This document shows, piece by piece, positions 16,845 through 25,600 of a stretch of 37,126 bases of DNA. Numbering within the stretch: position 1 is the first letter of the stretch; the number at the start of each line of letters is the position of its first letter. Source of the DNA: a bacterium. Its GTDB lineage: Bacteria > Hydrogenedentota > Hydrogenedentia > Hydrogenedentiales > SLHB01. The notes under the pieces were generated by a model. That model made no database searches. It worked only from the letters and a program-made list of their open reading frames with translations, and had not been told where the DNA came from. The DNA is taken from assembly GCA_024231375.1 (NCBI GenBank), contig JAAEQP010000472.1:1-37126 (forward strand), given 5' to 3'. The position numbers and the translations under genes are program-made.

Positions 16845-16873
16845 TTGCGGCGCGGCACGGGATCCGATAGACT
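16845..16873 (+). promoter_or_regulatory. Weak candidate promoter before the KAS II gene
   Basis: TTGCGG at 16845-16850 and TAGACT at 16868-16873 are 17 bases apart, with 3 and 4 of 6 consensus matches. On the other strand TAGAAT lies just upstream of the flavodoxin gene at about 16791-16796. This is the only space between the two divergent operons, so at least two promoters should be here, but neither match is strong. Confidence 0.25.
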
Positions 16874-16957
16874 TGCCCGGCGCGACACCACGTGGCCGCA
16901 TCGACCGGCGGAGACCGGGCGGCGGCCCTCATGCGAACCTTCGGGGATGCCTTGCGA

Positions 16958-18187
16958 ATGTCTCTACCATCTGTAGCTGTCACCGGCCTTGGTTTGATGA
17001 CCGGGCTCGGGCTCGATCTGGAACACTCCTGGAAAGGACTTCTGGCCGGGCTGAGTCCCATCCAACCCTTCGACCTGTTCGACGCGGCTGACTTGGCATG
17101 TCCCTACGGCGTCCAACTGCCTGAAGGGGCGGACGACTTGTTCAAGGGCCGTATCAAGAAGCGGCGGCGCAGCCAGATGACGCGTGGGACAATGATGACG
17201 GTCGTGACGGCCCAGATGGCCATGGAAGACGCCGCGATTGACCTGGAAGCGGCCGACAAGACGCGCATCGGTGTGGTCGTGGGCGCTACGGGGACCGGCT
17301 ACACGTGGCAGAACCAAGAAACCGATCCGCAACGCATTTTGCGAGTCATGCCGAATGCGCCGGCCGCCTGGATCAGTCTCGACAAGAAGTTGGCAGGTCC
17401 GTCGTTCGTCGTGAGCACGGCGTGTTCGTCGGGTACGTACGCCCTCAGTATGGCTCACCATTTGATTGTTTCTGGCCAGTGCGATGTGGTGATTGCGGGA
17501 GCGGGCGATTCATCCGTCAACTACCTCGACGTGGAGGGGTTCTGCTCGCTCATGGCGCTGTCCTCCGAGGAAGAAGACATCGCAACGGCATCACGGCCTT
17601 TCGATGAAACCCGTAGCGGATTCGTGATTGGTGAAGGTGCGGGAATGCTTGTGCTGGAATCGCCCGACTTTGCGCGGAAACGTGGCGCGCGCGTATACGG
17701 CGAAATGCCCGCGCCCGCGCTCACATCCGAGACCTACAACATCGTGTCGCCCGAGCCCGGTGGCGCCGGCATGGCGCGAACCCTGCAACTGGCGCTGGAC
17801 CTGGCGGGCCTCACCGCCGGCTCAATAGACTACGTGAACGCCCATGGCACATCGACGACGCTCAACGACATCTACGAAACCGGGGCGGTGAAGCGCGTGT
17901 TTGGCGACCGGGCGAAGGATGTGCCGGTGTCCTCGACGAAATCGATGACGGGCCATTGTCTGGGCGCGGCCGCGGGCGTCGAAGCCGTGATCGCATGCAA
18001 GGCGCTCGAACAGGACATGATTCCGCCCACCGCCAACCTCCATCATCCGGACCCGGATTGTGACTTGGACTATGTCCCGAATGCACCGCGGGCAGCACGC
18101 CTGAACCGGGTCATGTCCAACTCCTTTGCCTTCGGCGGGCACAACGGCGTGTGTATTTTTGCGAAACCCGGACAGAACGAAGCATAA
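16958..18187 (+). CDS. Beta-ketoacyl-ACP synthase II-type condensing enzyme
   Basis: The 409-residue enzyme has the full KAS II set: nucleophile C156 in STACSSGTYAL, H296 in NAHGTSTTLND, K328 in STKSMTGH, H333, and the late SNSFAFGGHN motif. It should extend an acyl-ACP with malonyl-ACP by two carbons. ATG 16958 is preferred because the protein then begins MSLPSVAVTGLGLMTGLG as in the family, although its ribosome site is poor; the frame is open from 16892. A KAS III-like gene follows 12 bases after its stop. There is no ACP, malonyl transferase or dehydratase gene beside it. This argues for a specialised pathway rather than the housekeeping fatty acid cluster. Confidence 0.9.
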   Translation: MSLPSVAVTGLGLMTGLGLDLEHSWKGLLAGLSPIQPFDLFDAADLACPYGVQLPEGADDLFKGRIKKRRRSQMTRGTMMTVVTAQMAMEDAAIDLEAADKTRIGVVVGATGTGYTWQNQETDPQRILRVMPNAPAAWISLDKKLAGPSFVVSTACSSGTYALSMAHHLIVSGQCDVVIAGAGDSSVNYLDVEGFCSLMALSSEEEDIATASRPFDETRSGFVIGEGAGMLVLESPDFARKRGARVYGEMPAPALTSETYNIVSPEPGGAGMARTLQLALDLAGLTAGSIDYVNAHGTSTTLNDIYETGAVKRVFGDRAKDVPVSSTKSMTGHCLGAAAGVEAVIACKALEQDMIPPTANLHHPDPDCDLDYVPNAPRAARLNRVMSNSFAFGGHNGVCIFAKPGQNEA

Positions 18188-18199
18188 GGGAGCATCTCC

Positions 18200-19324
18200 G
18201 TGGAACGACCCGTGTATGTGACAGGTAGCGGCACGTATCTGCCGGGTGAACCTGTGCCCTTCGCGGACATCGACACGGTCCTGGGCCCATTGCCAGACGC
18301 GCCCCGGCGGATTCGGCGCTGGATGGATTCGACCGCCCATATCATGGCCGAGGTGTTGGACCTCCAGTACGCCCACTATGCCATCGACCCCGACACGCGT
18401 GAATTCACCGAAGACAACGTGACCATGGCGACCAAAGCGGCGCGATTGGCCCTGGAAGCAGCGGGCATCGAAGCAGGGGACGTGGATCTCATTTGCTACG
18501 GATCGGCGCACCAGGACCAAATGCCCACGGCCTCGGTCCGCATCCAGGAGGCACTGGGCATCGACCGGTGCGACGAGTTGTCGATCCATGCCAATTGCAC
18601 GTCCGCCTACAAGGCCCTGTATCTCGCCCACGAACTGGTGCGACACGGCAGGAACCAGACGGCTCTGGTTATGTCGTCGAGCATGTCGTCGTCTGAATTG
18701 CGCGCCGAGTACTACAACCAGGAACTGGTTGACAAGGAGTCGCTCTTCTTGCGGTGGTTCCTGAGCGACGGCGCGGGAGCGGCTATGGTGTCCGCCGATC
18801 CGGGTCAAACGCGGCGATTCGAACTGGAATCGACGTACATCGAGTCGGTCGGCGGGAACCGTCCGTCGCTGATGTTCAACAAACGGCCCGCCTATTGGCT
18901 CAACCCGCGCGACGAGTATGAGCAAGCGCTACACCACCTGCGGCAACAGTTTCGCAATGCGCTGGCCACGGAAGTCTTTCAGGGCGAAGGGCGGTCCATA
19001 TTCACCGACGGCCTGCGCCGAATGGTCGAGCGCGAATCGGTGCCGCTGGACAAGGTGCGCTATTTCCAAGTCAACATGCCCACCAAGCATGTCATCGACA
19101 TGATCATGGATGAGTGTGAAGCGCTGGGTATCCCGCGTTCTTCGCTGTACACCAAGCTGGACACGCTTGGATACTGCGGGCCGCCTATGGTGTTTGTATG
19201 CCTGGACCGCATTCTGCGCGACGAGCCCTTTGAGCCGGGCGACCGCATCCTGAGCTTCGTCACCGAGGTGAGCAAGTTCATGCAGGCGGGCTACGCGATC
19301 ACGTATGTTGGGGATGCCCGGTGA
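18200..19324 (+). CDS. KAS III (FabH-like) homologue with altered active site
   Basis: The 374-residue thiolase-fold protein starts at GTG 18200, preceded by GGGAGC. The nucleophile Cys133 is kept in SIHANCTSAYKAL. The place where FabH has PHQAN reads YFQVN (F289, N292), and the FabH GNTSAAS motif reads GYCGPPM (Y325). By my alignment the catalytic His and Asn are thus replaced by Phe and Tyr. True FabH needs both to decarboxylate malonyl-ACP. KAS III relatives without them are known as acyltransferases or silent partners of another subunit. It could load or transfer an acyl group for the KAS II before it, or form a heterodimer. It overlaps the next gene by GTGA. Confidence 0.8.
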   Translation: MERPVYVTGSGTYLPGEPVPFADIDTVLGPLPDAPRRIRRWMDSTAHIMAEVLDLQYAHYAIDPDTREFTEDNVTMATKAARLALEAAGIEAGDVDLICYGSAHQDQMPTASVRIQEALGIDRCDELSIHANCTSAYKALYLAHELVRHGRNQTALVMSSSMSSSELRAEYYNQELVDKESLFLRWFLSDGAGAAMVSADPGQTRRFELESTYIESVGGNRPSLMFNKRPAYWLNPRDEYEQALHHLRQQFRNALATEVFQGEGRSIFTDGLRRMVERESVPLDKVRYFQVNMPTKHVIDMIMDECEALGIPRSSLYTKLDTLGYCGPPMVFVCLDRILRDEPFEPGDRILSFVTEVSKFMQAGYAITYVGDAR

Positions 19325-20367
19325 CGACGCCTTCCCAAATCCTGGTGCTCGGGTCGGGCAAGATGGCCCGGAACGTGGGCGCCTACTTCATGCGAAAAGG
19401 GTGCGCCGTACACTGGGCGTCGCGCGACCCGGAACGCGCCGTTTCACTTGCCAAATGGGTCCGACGTGCGCGTCGCCGTCTTGTGGGGTTGGAACCCGCC
19501 TTGGCCGACGTGCCGGAACCTGCCGTGGCGTGCATAGGCGACGGTCTCCTGCCCGCATGCGACTTCCTGATCGAGTGCGCCATCGAAGATGTGCAGGCGA
19601 AGCAATCGCTTCTTGACTCGGTCCTTCCGAGACTGGACGGCGAGCCGATTGTCCTCTCCAACTCGTCGTCCATTCTCCCCAGCGCCATTCATCCTGATTG
19701 CGTCGGGCTACACTTCTTCTACCCGGTCGAGTTGACGGGCTTCGTCGAGGTCGTGTTTGCCGATTCGACACCTTCCGAGCAACGCGATGCTGTCTTGAGC
19801 CTCATGCGGACGCTGGAGTTGACGGGGCTCGAACAGACCGAGGCGACCGCTTTCGCCGTGAACCGCTTGCCCTTGCCGCTTCACGCCGAGTGCTTCCACG
19901 CACTGACGGAAGGCTGGCCGCGCGATGCGGTAGACGAGGCGACGAAGTCGGACCTGCTGCCCGCGGGCCAGCTTACTGTGATGGACGCCATCGGCGTCGA
20001 CATTCTTCTACCGGCGGCGCGCAACTATGTGGGGCGCCTGACACCGGAGACACAGCGCGACTACGCGGCGCTCCTCGACGGGCTCGCGCAACCGCAGACT
20101 TCGGGCACCATGGCGGCCGGTGACGGGGCGGACCTGGCGCGCCGATTCCTATACACGTTCATCAACGCCTGCTATCATTCAGTTCAGGTCGGCGACTTGA
20201 CGCAGGATGCGTTGGAACTCGTGCTCCGCGGGCTACACGATGCGGAATCTTCGCTCGCCGCCGCCGTGGAACGGGAAGGGCGCGCCCGTATCGCGTCTGA
20301 GCTGGATGAACTCCACAAAGCCACGGGACGCGGATATCTCGCGCCCGCGGCCGCATTGCGATCCTAA
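19321..20367 (+). CDS. 3-hydroxyacyl-CoA dehydrogenase-type NAD-binding protein
   Basis: The 348-residue protein begins with a Rossmann loop (LVLGSGKMARNVG, 9-20). It keeps the hydroxyacyl dehydrogenase residues: S113-N114 (LSNSSS), H131 (GLHFFYP), E143 and N181 (FAVNR). The spacings H to E of 12 and H to N of 50 equal those of the human enzyme (H158, E170, N208). It should interconvert 3-hydroxyacyl and 3-oxoacyl groups. Next to two condensing enzymes it could serve in place of a FabG-type ketoreductase. The GTG start lies inside the preceding stop (GTGA at 19321-19324), a sign of translational coupling. The N-terminal region around 45-70 (RRARRRLVGLEPALADV) is unusually basic. Confidence 0.85.
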   Translation: MTTPSQILVLGSGKMARNVGAYFMRKGCAVHWASRDPERAVSLAKWVRRARRRLVGLEPALADVPEPAVACIGDGLLPACDFLIECAIEDVQAKQSLLDSVLPRLDGEPIVLSNSSSILPSAIHPDCVGLHFFYPVELTGFVEVVFADSTPSEQRDAVLSLMRTLELTGLEQTEATAFAVNRLPLPLHAECFHALTEGWPRDAVDEATKSDLLPAGQLTVMDAIGVDILLPAARNYVGRLTPETQRDYAALLDGLAQPQTSGTMAAGDGADLARRFLYTFINACYHSVQVGDLTQDALELVLRGLHDAESSLAAAVEREGRARIASELDELHKATGRGYLAPAAALRS

Positions 20368-20389
20368 ACAGGACCAAGAAACGTACGGC

Positions 20390-21682
20390 ATGAAGATTCT
20401 GCTGATAAATCCGCCCCGATCGCCACACAACATGATCTACGAGCACGCGCCCGAAGATCGGAAGCGGTTCGTACACGCCAAAGTGGTGGGGCCTCCGCTC
20501 GGGCTGCTGACGCTGGCCGCTGCCGTACCCGATCATGATGTGACCATTCTCGACATGAAGGGGGAGTACGACCTCAACCCCGACGCCCCCGCGCCCGAGG
20601 AACTCGCGCTGCAGTGGCTCCAGGACGTCAACCCAGGCATCGTCGGCGTTACGTTTATCGCGTCGGAGCACCCCGCCGGTATGGATATCCTGCGTGCGGT
20701 GAAACGCGCCCGTCCGGATGTCGTCACCGTGGCGGGAGGGCCGCATGCGACGTTGGCGCCCGAGGACTTCAACGATCCCGCGGTGGATGTTCTGTGCGAG
20801 GGGCAAGCCACGGCTTCGTTTCGCGCCATCGTGTCGGCCATGGAATCGGGCGCGAGTCTCGATGGTATCGGCACGGTCGGAAACGACTCCGCCCCCGACT
20901 TTCCATCCCTGGACCGCGGACTTGTGCAACGTTGGGTCGACACCTACCGAATCGGGCAGCAACCGGGGCTCAGCACCTACGTCATCACGTCGTTGGGGTG
21001 TCCATCGCGATGCTCTTTCTGTTCCGTCTGGCCTCAGTTCCGAGGCGGCTACTTCCAGCGTGATGCGGGAAGCGTGGTCGACGAACTCCGGACCCTGGAC
21101 GACTACGCCGCCGTTCGGTTCGCGGACGCGAACACCTTGCGAACGCCCGCTTTCGCCGAACAGCTTTTCGACCAAATCGTGGCGGAAGGGTTGGACAGCA
21201 AAGCGTACGTCATGGATATCCGCGTCGACACAGCCGCCCGCAACCCCGAGTTGATCGCGAAGCTCGCGCGCGGTGGACTGAAGGTTGCAATTTCGGGGTT
21301 TGAATCCTTCCGGGAATCGGACCTGAAGGCCTACGCCAAGAACACCAGCGTGGAACTAATCCGCGAGGCGGTACGCGTGTTTCACGACAACGGTGTGTTG
21401 GTCCGTTCGGTGTACATCATCCCGCCGGACTTCACGGAAGACGACTTCCGCGCATTGGCCGATTTCGTTCAATCCATGGCCACGGTGCTGCCGGCATTCA
21501 CCATTCTGACACCCATTCCGGGCACGGTGATGTACGAGCAGATGCGCGACCGAATCGTGGACCACGACCTGGCCAAGTACAACTTCCTGAATTGCGTGCT
21601 GCGGACCACACTGCCCGTGGACAAGTTCTACGAAGAAACGGCGAACCTGCTTCCCGAACCGAAGGCTATTCCGCGTCCGTGA
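20390..21682 (+). CDS. B12-binding domain radical SAM protein
   Basis: The 430-residue protein begins with a cobalamin-binding-like Rossmann domain (MKILLINPPRSPHN; GPPLGLLTLAA; GVTFIASEHPAG; VAGGPHATLAPEDF), then a radical SAM domain with the 4Fe-4S motif C204-x3-C208-x2-C211. The DxHxxG cobalamin motif is not evident, as in many members of this class. Such enzymes methylate unactivated carbons or rearrange carbon skeletons, and BchE-like and hopanoid or lipid-modifying enzymes belong here. The ATG at 20390 lies 22 bases after the dehydrogenase stop; an open frame reaches back to 20207, but family homology starts at MKILLINPP. Position suggests it acts on the product of the condensing enzymes. 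Its last 17 bases overlap the convergent methyltransferase-like gene. Confidence 0.88.
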   Translation: MKILLINPPRSPHNMIYEHAPEDRKRFVHAKVVGPPLGLLTLAAAVPDHDVTILDMKGEYDLNPDAPAPEELALQWLQDVNPGIVGVTFIASEHPAGMDILRAVKRARPDVVTVAGGPHATLAPEDFNDPAVDVLCEGQATASFRAIVSAMESGASLDGIGTVGNDSAPDFPSLDRGLVQRWVDTYRIGQQPGLSTYVITSLGCPSRCSFCSVWPQFRGGYFQRDAGSVVDELRTLDDYAAVRFADANTLRTPAFAEQLFDQIVAEGLDSKAYVMDIRVDTAARNPELIAKLARGGLKVAISGFESFRESDLKAYAKNTSVELIREAVRVFHDNGVLVRSVYIIPPDFTEDDFRALADFVQSMATVLPAFTILTPIPGTVMYEQMRDRIVDHDLAKYNFLNCVLRTTLPVDKFYEETANLLPEPKAIPRP

Positions 21683-22466
21683 CGTCCGCCGTTGCGTCCG
21701 ACGGATACCCAATCAGGTAGGTGGTTGGGATCGGCGCGAACGGCGCCCTCACCTCTTCGGCTTCCCACACGTAGTCATCGCCCAGGCCCGCCGTGAGTGC
21801 GCGCAGGTCGTCGGGCGAGTACGTGCGGAGCGACGACACAATCCCATCGAAGACCGTCACAAACGGAAGCAGCGGCACAAGATACGCCCAGAACAGCCGT
21901 GTCCAACGGAAGGGGCGGATGAACGGAGCCGACAGGAGGACCATGGTAAATGCGGGCAACATGCAGAGCACGCCAAGGACGCTTCGGTGGGTGAACTCGA
22001 AGATGGCGATTCCTTGCCGCTGGGCGACGGCGTCGGCCAGGATTTCGCGAGCAGCCGTTGGCGGGAAATGGTGGAACGACGTGAACAGGGTCCGCAACCC
22101 GGTGAGTTCCGCCGGCACCGCCGTCGCGTCCACGGGATCTGGATGGGCGCTGAGTGCGCCTTCTGCCGCCTCGCACGCCCGCTCCAGGGCGGGCCGGTTC
22201 GGATGCCGATCGGTTAGACAGACCGGAATGGCGCCATCCGACCCGACGGGCGCGTGCAGGCGCCTCCAGGGACCACCCCCGCCCGAGCACAGGTCGACGA
22301 TGCGCCGCGCTCCAGTGCGCGCGAGCGCGGTCCGCAGAAGGGGTGCAACGGCCTTGTACTGGCCGGTCAGGTCCTGTCCAAAGCGCAGGAAGTCCGTGAC
22401 GCCTTCGCGTAACGAACGGGGGCACCAGGATTGGTCGTGAATCTCAAACAGGTGAAAGCGTCTCAT
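21666..22466 (-). CDS. SAM-dependent methyltransferase-like protein with membrane segment
   Basis: The 266-residue protein has a class I methyltransferase nucleotide loop (IVDLCSGGGGPWRRL, about 55-70), a later TSFHHFPPTAAREILADAV stretch typical of the fold, and two hydrophobic segments (VLGVLCMLPAFTMVLLSA, then FWAYLVPLLPFVTVF) in the C-terminal third. The latter suggest a lipid or membrane-bound substrate. ATG 22466 has GAGG four bases upstream. It faces the B12 radical SAM gene and the two 3' ends overlap by 17 bases. A fragment of this gene is repeated at 26548. Confidence 0.75.
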   Translation of the reverse strand: MRRFHLFEIHDQSWCPRSLREGVTDFLRFGQDLTGQYKAVAPLLRTALARTGARRIVDLCSGGGGPWRRLHAPVGSDGAIPVCLTDRHPNRPALERACEAAEGALSAHPDPVDATAVPAELTGLRTLFTSFHHFPPTAAREILADAVAQRQGIAIFEFTHRSVLGVLCMLPAFTMVLLSAPFIRPFRWTRLFWAYLVPLLPFVTVFDGIVSSLRTYSPDDLRALTAGLGDDYVWEAEEVRAPFAPIPTTYLIGYPSDATADVTDAE

Positions 22467-22686
22467 AGGACCTCGGCGAGATGCGCATGTCTGCAGTTTC
22501 TTGTCAGGCGCTAAAGCCTACCGGGTGGACGGGCGCACGTCAAGCCGGGCGTTCGCGCCGAAACGGCGTCCGCGCGTCGGAAGAACGCGAGAGGCTGCTA
22601 ACATGGATGGGGAGGATGAAAAGGGATAAGAACGACCCGCCGTTGCCGGCAGGTTGAGGTGCCCTATGAGCATCGAACTCTGAACT
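22467..22686. other. Intergenic gap with the source copy of a dispersed fragment
   Basis: This 220-base gap lies behind the methyltransferase-like start and after the propeller gene's stop. Bases 22491-22546 are the partner of 26597-26652 (see the repeat entry there). I see no gene and no clear promoter in it. A small CGCCG-AAA-CGGCG hairpin near 22556 is the only other structure. Confidence 0.5.
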
Positions 22687-25600
22687 CTATCTCTCCTCCC
22701 ATCTCACGTTTCGGAACTTGGCGCCGGCGCAGCCCCAGGCGTAGAGGGCGAAGGCGCCGCTTGAGTGCGTGGCGTCCTCGAGTTCGAACTCCTGCTCGTC
22801 GTCGAGGAAGATGGCGATGCGGGAGCCGTCGAGTTCGACGCGGAGGGAATACCACTTGTTTCGGTCGTACGCGCCTGCATTGGCGGCCAGGAGTTGATAG
22901 GAATCGCCATCCTTACAGGCGAGGGCGTGAAATGCACGTTGGCGGTCCATGGACCAGACGTAGTGCTGGTCGGGGCCGCCGAAACGGAACGCGACGCCGA
23001 GAGTGTCGTCGTCCGACGAAGCCAACTCGAGCGTCAGGACGCCGTCCTTCATGGGCGATTCGGCGGCGTAGATCCGAAACGAGCCGGCCCGTTCCATGGC
23101 GGGGTCCGGGTCGGTGGCGCCGCCTCGGTGCAGGTTGGACCGCTCCGTCAGGACGCCGCCGTCCAGTTGCCAATCGCTCTCGGAAGGAGTGGCGCCGGGT
23201 GAGTCGTAGGGGGTCCAAGCCGCGTCATCGAGGCGGATGATGGCGGGGTCCACGTCGAAGGCGGCCTCGACCGTCTGGCTGGGCGGCATGCCGTCGCGGA
23301 AGGCGCGGGCGGTCAGGGTGGCGGATTCCGTGATGCGGAAGGGGTCGGCGTAGCGCGTCGCATTGGCCCGTGGCGACGTGCCGTCCAGGGTGTAGCGGAC
23401 TGTGGCGTCGGGGACGTCCGTTTCGAGAGCGACGACGATAGGTTCGGGCGAGGCACCGCCTTTCGGCGTGATAACGGGCGGGCGAAGGCCCCGTGGTTCC
23501 AGGGCGATGGTGGCCTTGATGAGGTAGCTGCACGAGCAACGATCGGTGGCGTCGGGCATGAGGATCATGCCGCCCACGGGCAGGGTGTTGATCCAGCAGC
23601 CGGGGCGGATGCCGCCGTAGTTCTCGACGCCGCGGTCGGCGGTGAGGTCCAAGTAGCCCAGCGTGGCCGAGCGGAACGTGAGCAGATGGCGTGAACCGGC
23701 GATGGTGCCGCAGCCGTAGGAGCGTGAAAACGCGAAGTCCTTCCGTTCACCCGTCAAGAGGTCCCACGCACCGGGTTGGGCGTAGATGGTTGTGTCGTTG
23801 AGGATGGGGCGTGAATCGTACCGGGCCTTGATGTCCCAGAGCGGCTCACCAGTGGTTGCACGGAAGGCCGACATCCGGCCACCCAATTCCGAGGCGAGCT
23901 TGAAGCGCGTGTTCTGGTACATCATGAGCAGGACGTCGTGCTTGGTGGAAAGCGCGAGCAACGTGCCGTATACGTCGTCGACCCGCCACGCTTCCTCGCC
24001 GGTGGCGGCGTGCAACGTGACGAGTTCTCCGAAAGGATGCTCGGTGGCATCGGCCTTCCTGCGGTCGCGCACGGCGATGGGGCGGTCGATGAAGTACACG
24101 CGACCCGCGCCGATGGCGATGGAGTTGTTCCGAATCGAGTGGGTGGGCGTGTACGTCCATTTCACGTCGCCCGAGTCGGGGTCCAAGACGAAAAAGAGCA
24201 TGGATTCGCTGAAGAGTTGGCTCATATCGGATCGGCCATACGCGTAGTGGACCGTGTGTTCGTTATTGAAGACCGAGCCGTAGAGGTTCCCGTTCTCGAC
24301 AGCTAGATAGCCCCAAGGCTTCACCGTGCCGTCCGGGGCGGTGGGCGCCTTGAACTCGGCCGTTTTCTTGCCCGTCAGCGCGTCGAGTCGCAGGCACCGG
24401 TTTTCGACGCGCACGAACAGGCTGCCGTCGGCGATGCAGAGGTTGTTGCCGGTGATGGCGGCGCCGTTCAGGTGTTCCTGGTCGTAGGGCAGCAGCACGT
24501 TCTCGATGGGATATTCCCAGACGACGTGGCCGTTGTAGGCGTCGAGACAACGCAGGCCGCTCAGCCCTTCGACGAAGAGCAAGCCGTTCCAGAAGAGGGG
24601 CGAGGGGCCGCGTCCGTGGCGCGAGGGCATAAAGAGGTCGTTGTCCACGAACCACAGCATGCCCAGGGGGCCCTTGACGAGGGCGTCGTCGGAGCAATTG
24701 GTGTTGGCGGGGTCCGAGTACAGGTGCGTCCATTCGCCCGCGCCTTCAAGGGGTCCGCTGACCTTGGTGTGCAGTTCGCCCGGCTTGCCCGTGCAAATGA
24801 CGCCACCGTAGGGGCGTTGGATGCGCGTGAGTTCCGATTCGACGAGGACGGCCGATTCCGTCACCGACCGGCCGGAGACAACCAGATTGGCGAAGCGATT
24901 GGGCAGGCGCGTGTCGGCGGGGTCGCGCTGGAGCACGACGACACGGTTGCCGTACAGGCCGGCGGCGTCGAAGTTCGCTCGGGCTTTGCGTACGTTGTCC
25001 GGGTCGGAGTCCACGGCGCAGACGTACAGGTCGGTTCGTTGGGCGAGTTCGTAGGCGAGGCGGCCGTCGCCGCATTCGATGTCCAGGCAGTAACCCTTCG
25101 TGATGCCGGTTCGTGCGACGATTTCCTCCGCAGCCGCGGCGAACGCCTCTGACTCCGCCGGGAAGGAGTGACGCGTGCGTTCGATGACGGCGGGTCTTCG
25201 GGCGCCCTTCGCGTCGAAGCAGTAGACTGTGCCTTGGTCCGTGCTCACCACGAGTTGGCCGTCGGCGGCCGCGAGGCCCAGGGGAAGTCCGTCAGTCTCC
25301 CTTGTCGCGACGATCTTGCGGGTCGCGGTGTCTATAGTGAGCACGGTGTTGGCGGTCGTGCCGAGAACCGCGATTCTTCCTGCCCCGATGAGGGACACGG
25401 CTTCGGACCCTTCGAGAGGCATCGACCATGCGGGCGAGGCCAAGCTGATGCGCGTGGTCACATTGCCCTTCCGATCGGCTCCCTGCTTCTCGACGAGGAT
25501 GCCGGGGCGGTCGAGCACCCGGAGTTTCTCATCGCGCGCGTAGACGAGGTGATCGGGGAAGGCGGCCATTGTCGCGCATGGGATTCCGCGCGTCAGTGCC

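Noticed and set aside
17822..18925. Minus-strand open frame of 367 codons
   Set aside because: Opposite two clear condensing-enzyme genes; composition rich in Arg, His and Gly is typical of shadow frames in GC-rich DNA.
20207..20389. N-terminal extension of the radical SAM protein
   Set aside because: It overlaps the dehydrogenase gene and family similarity starts at the ATG at 20390.
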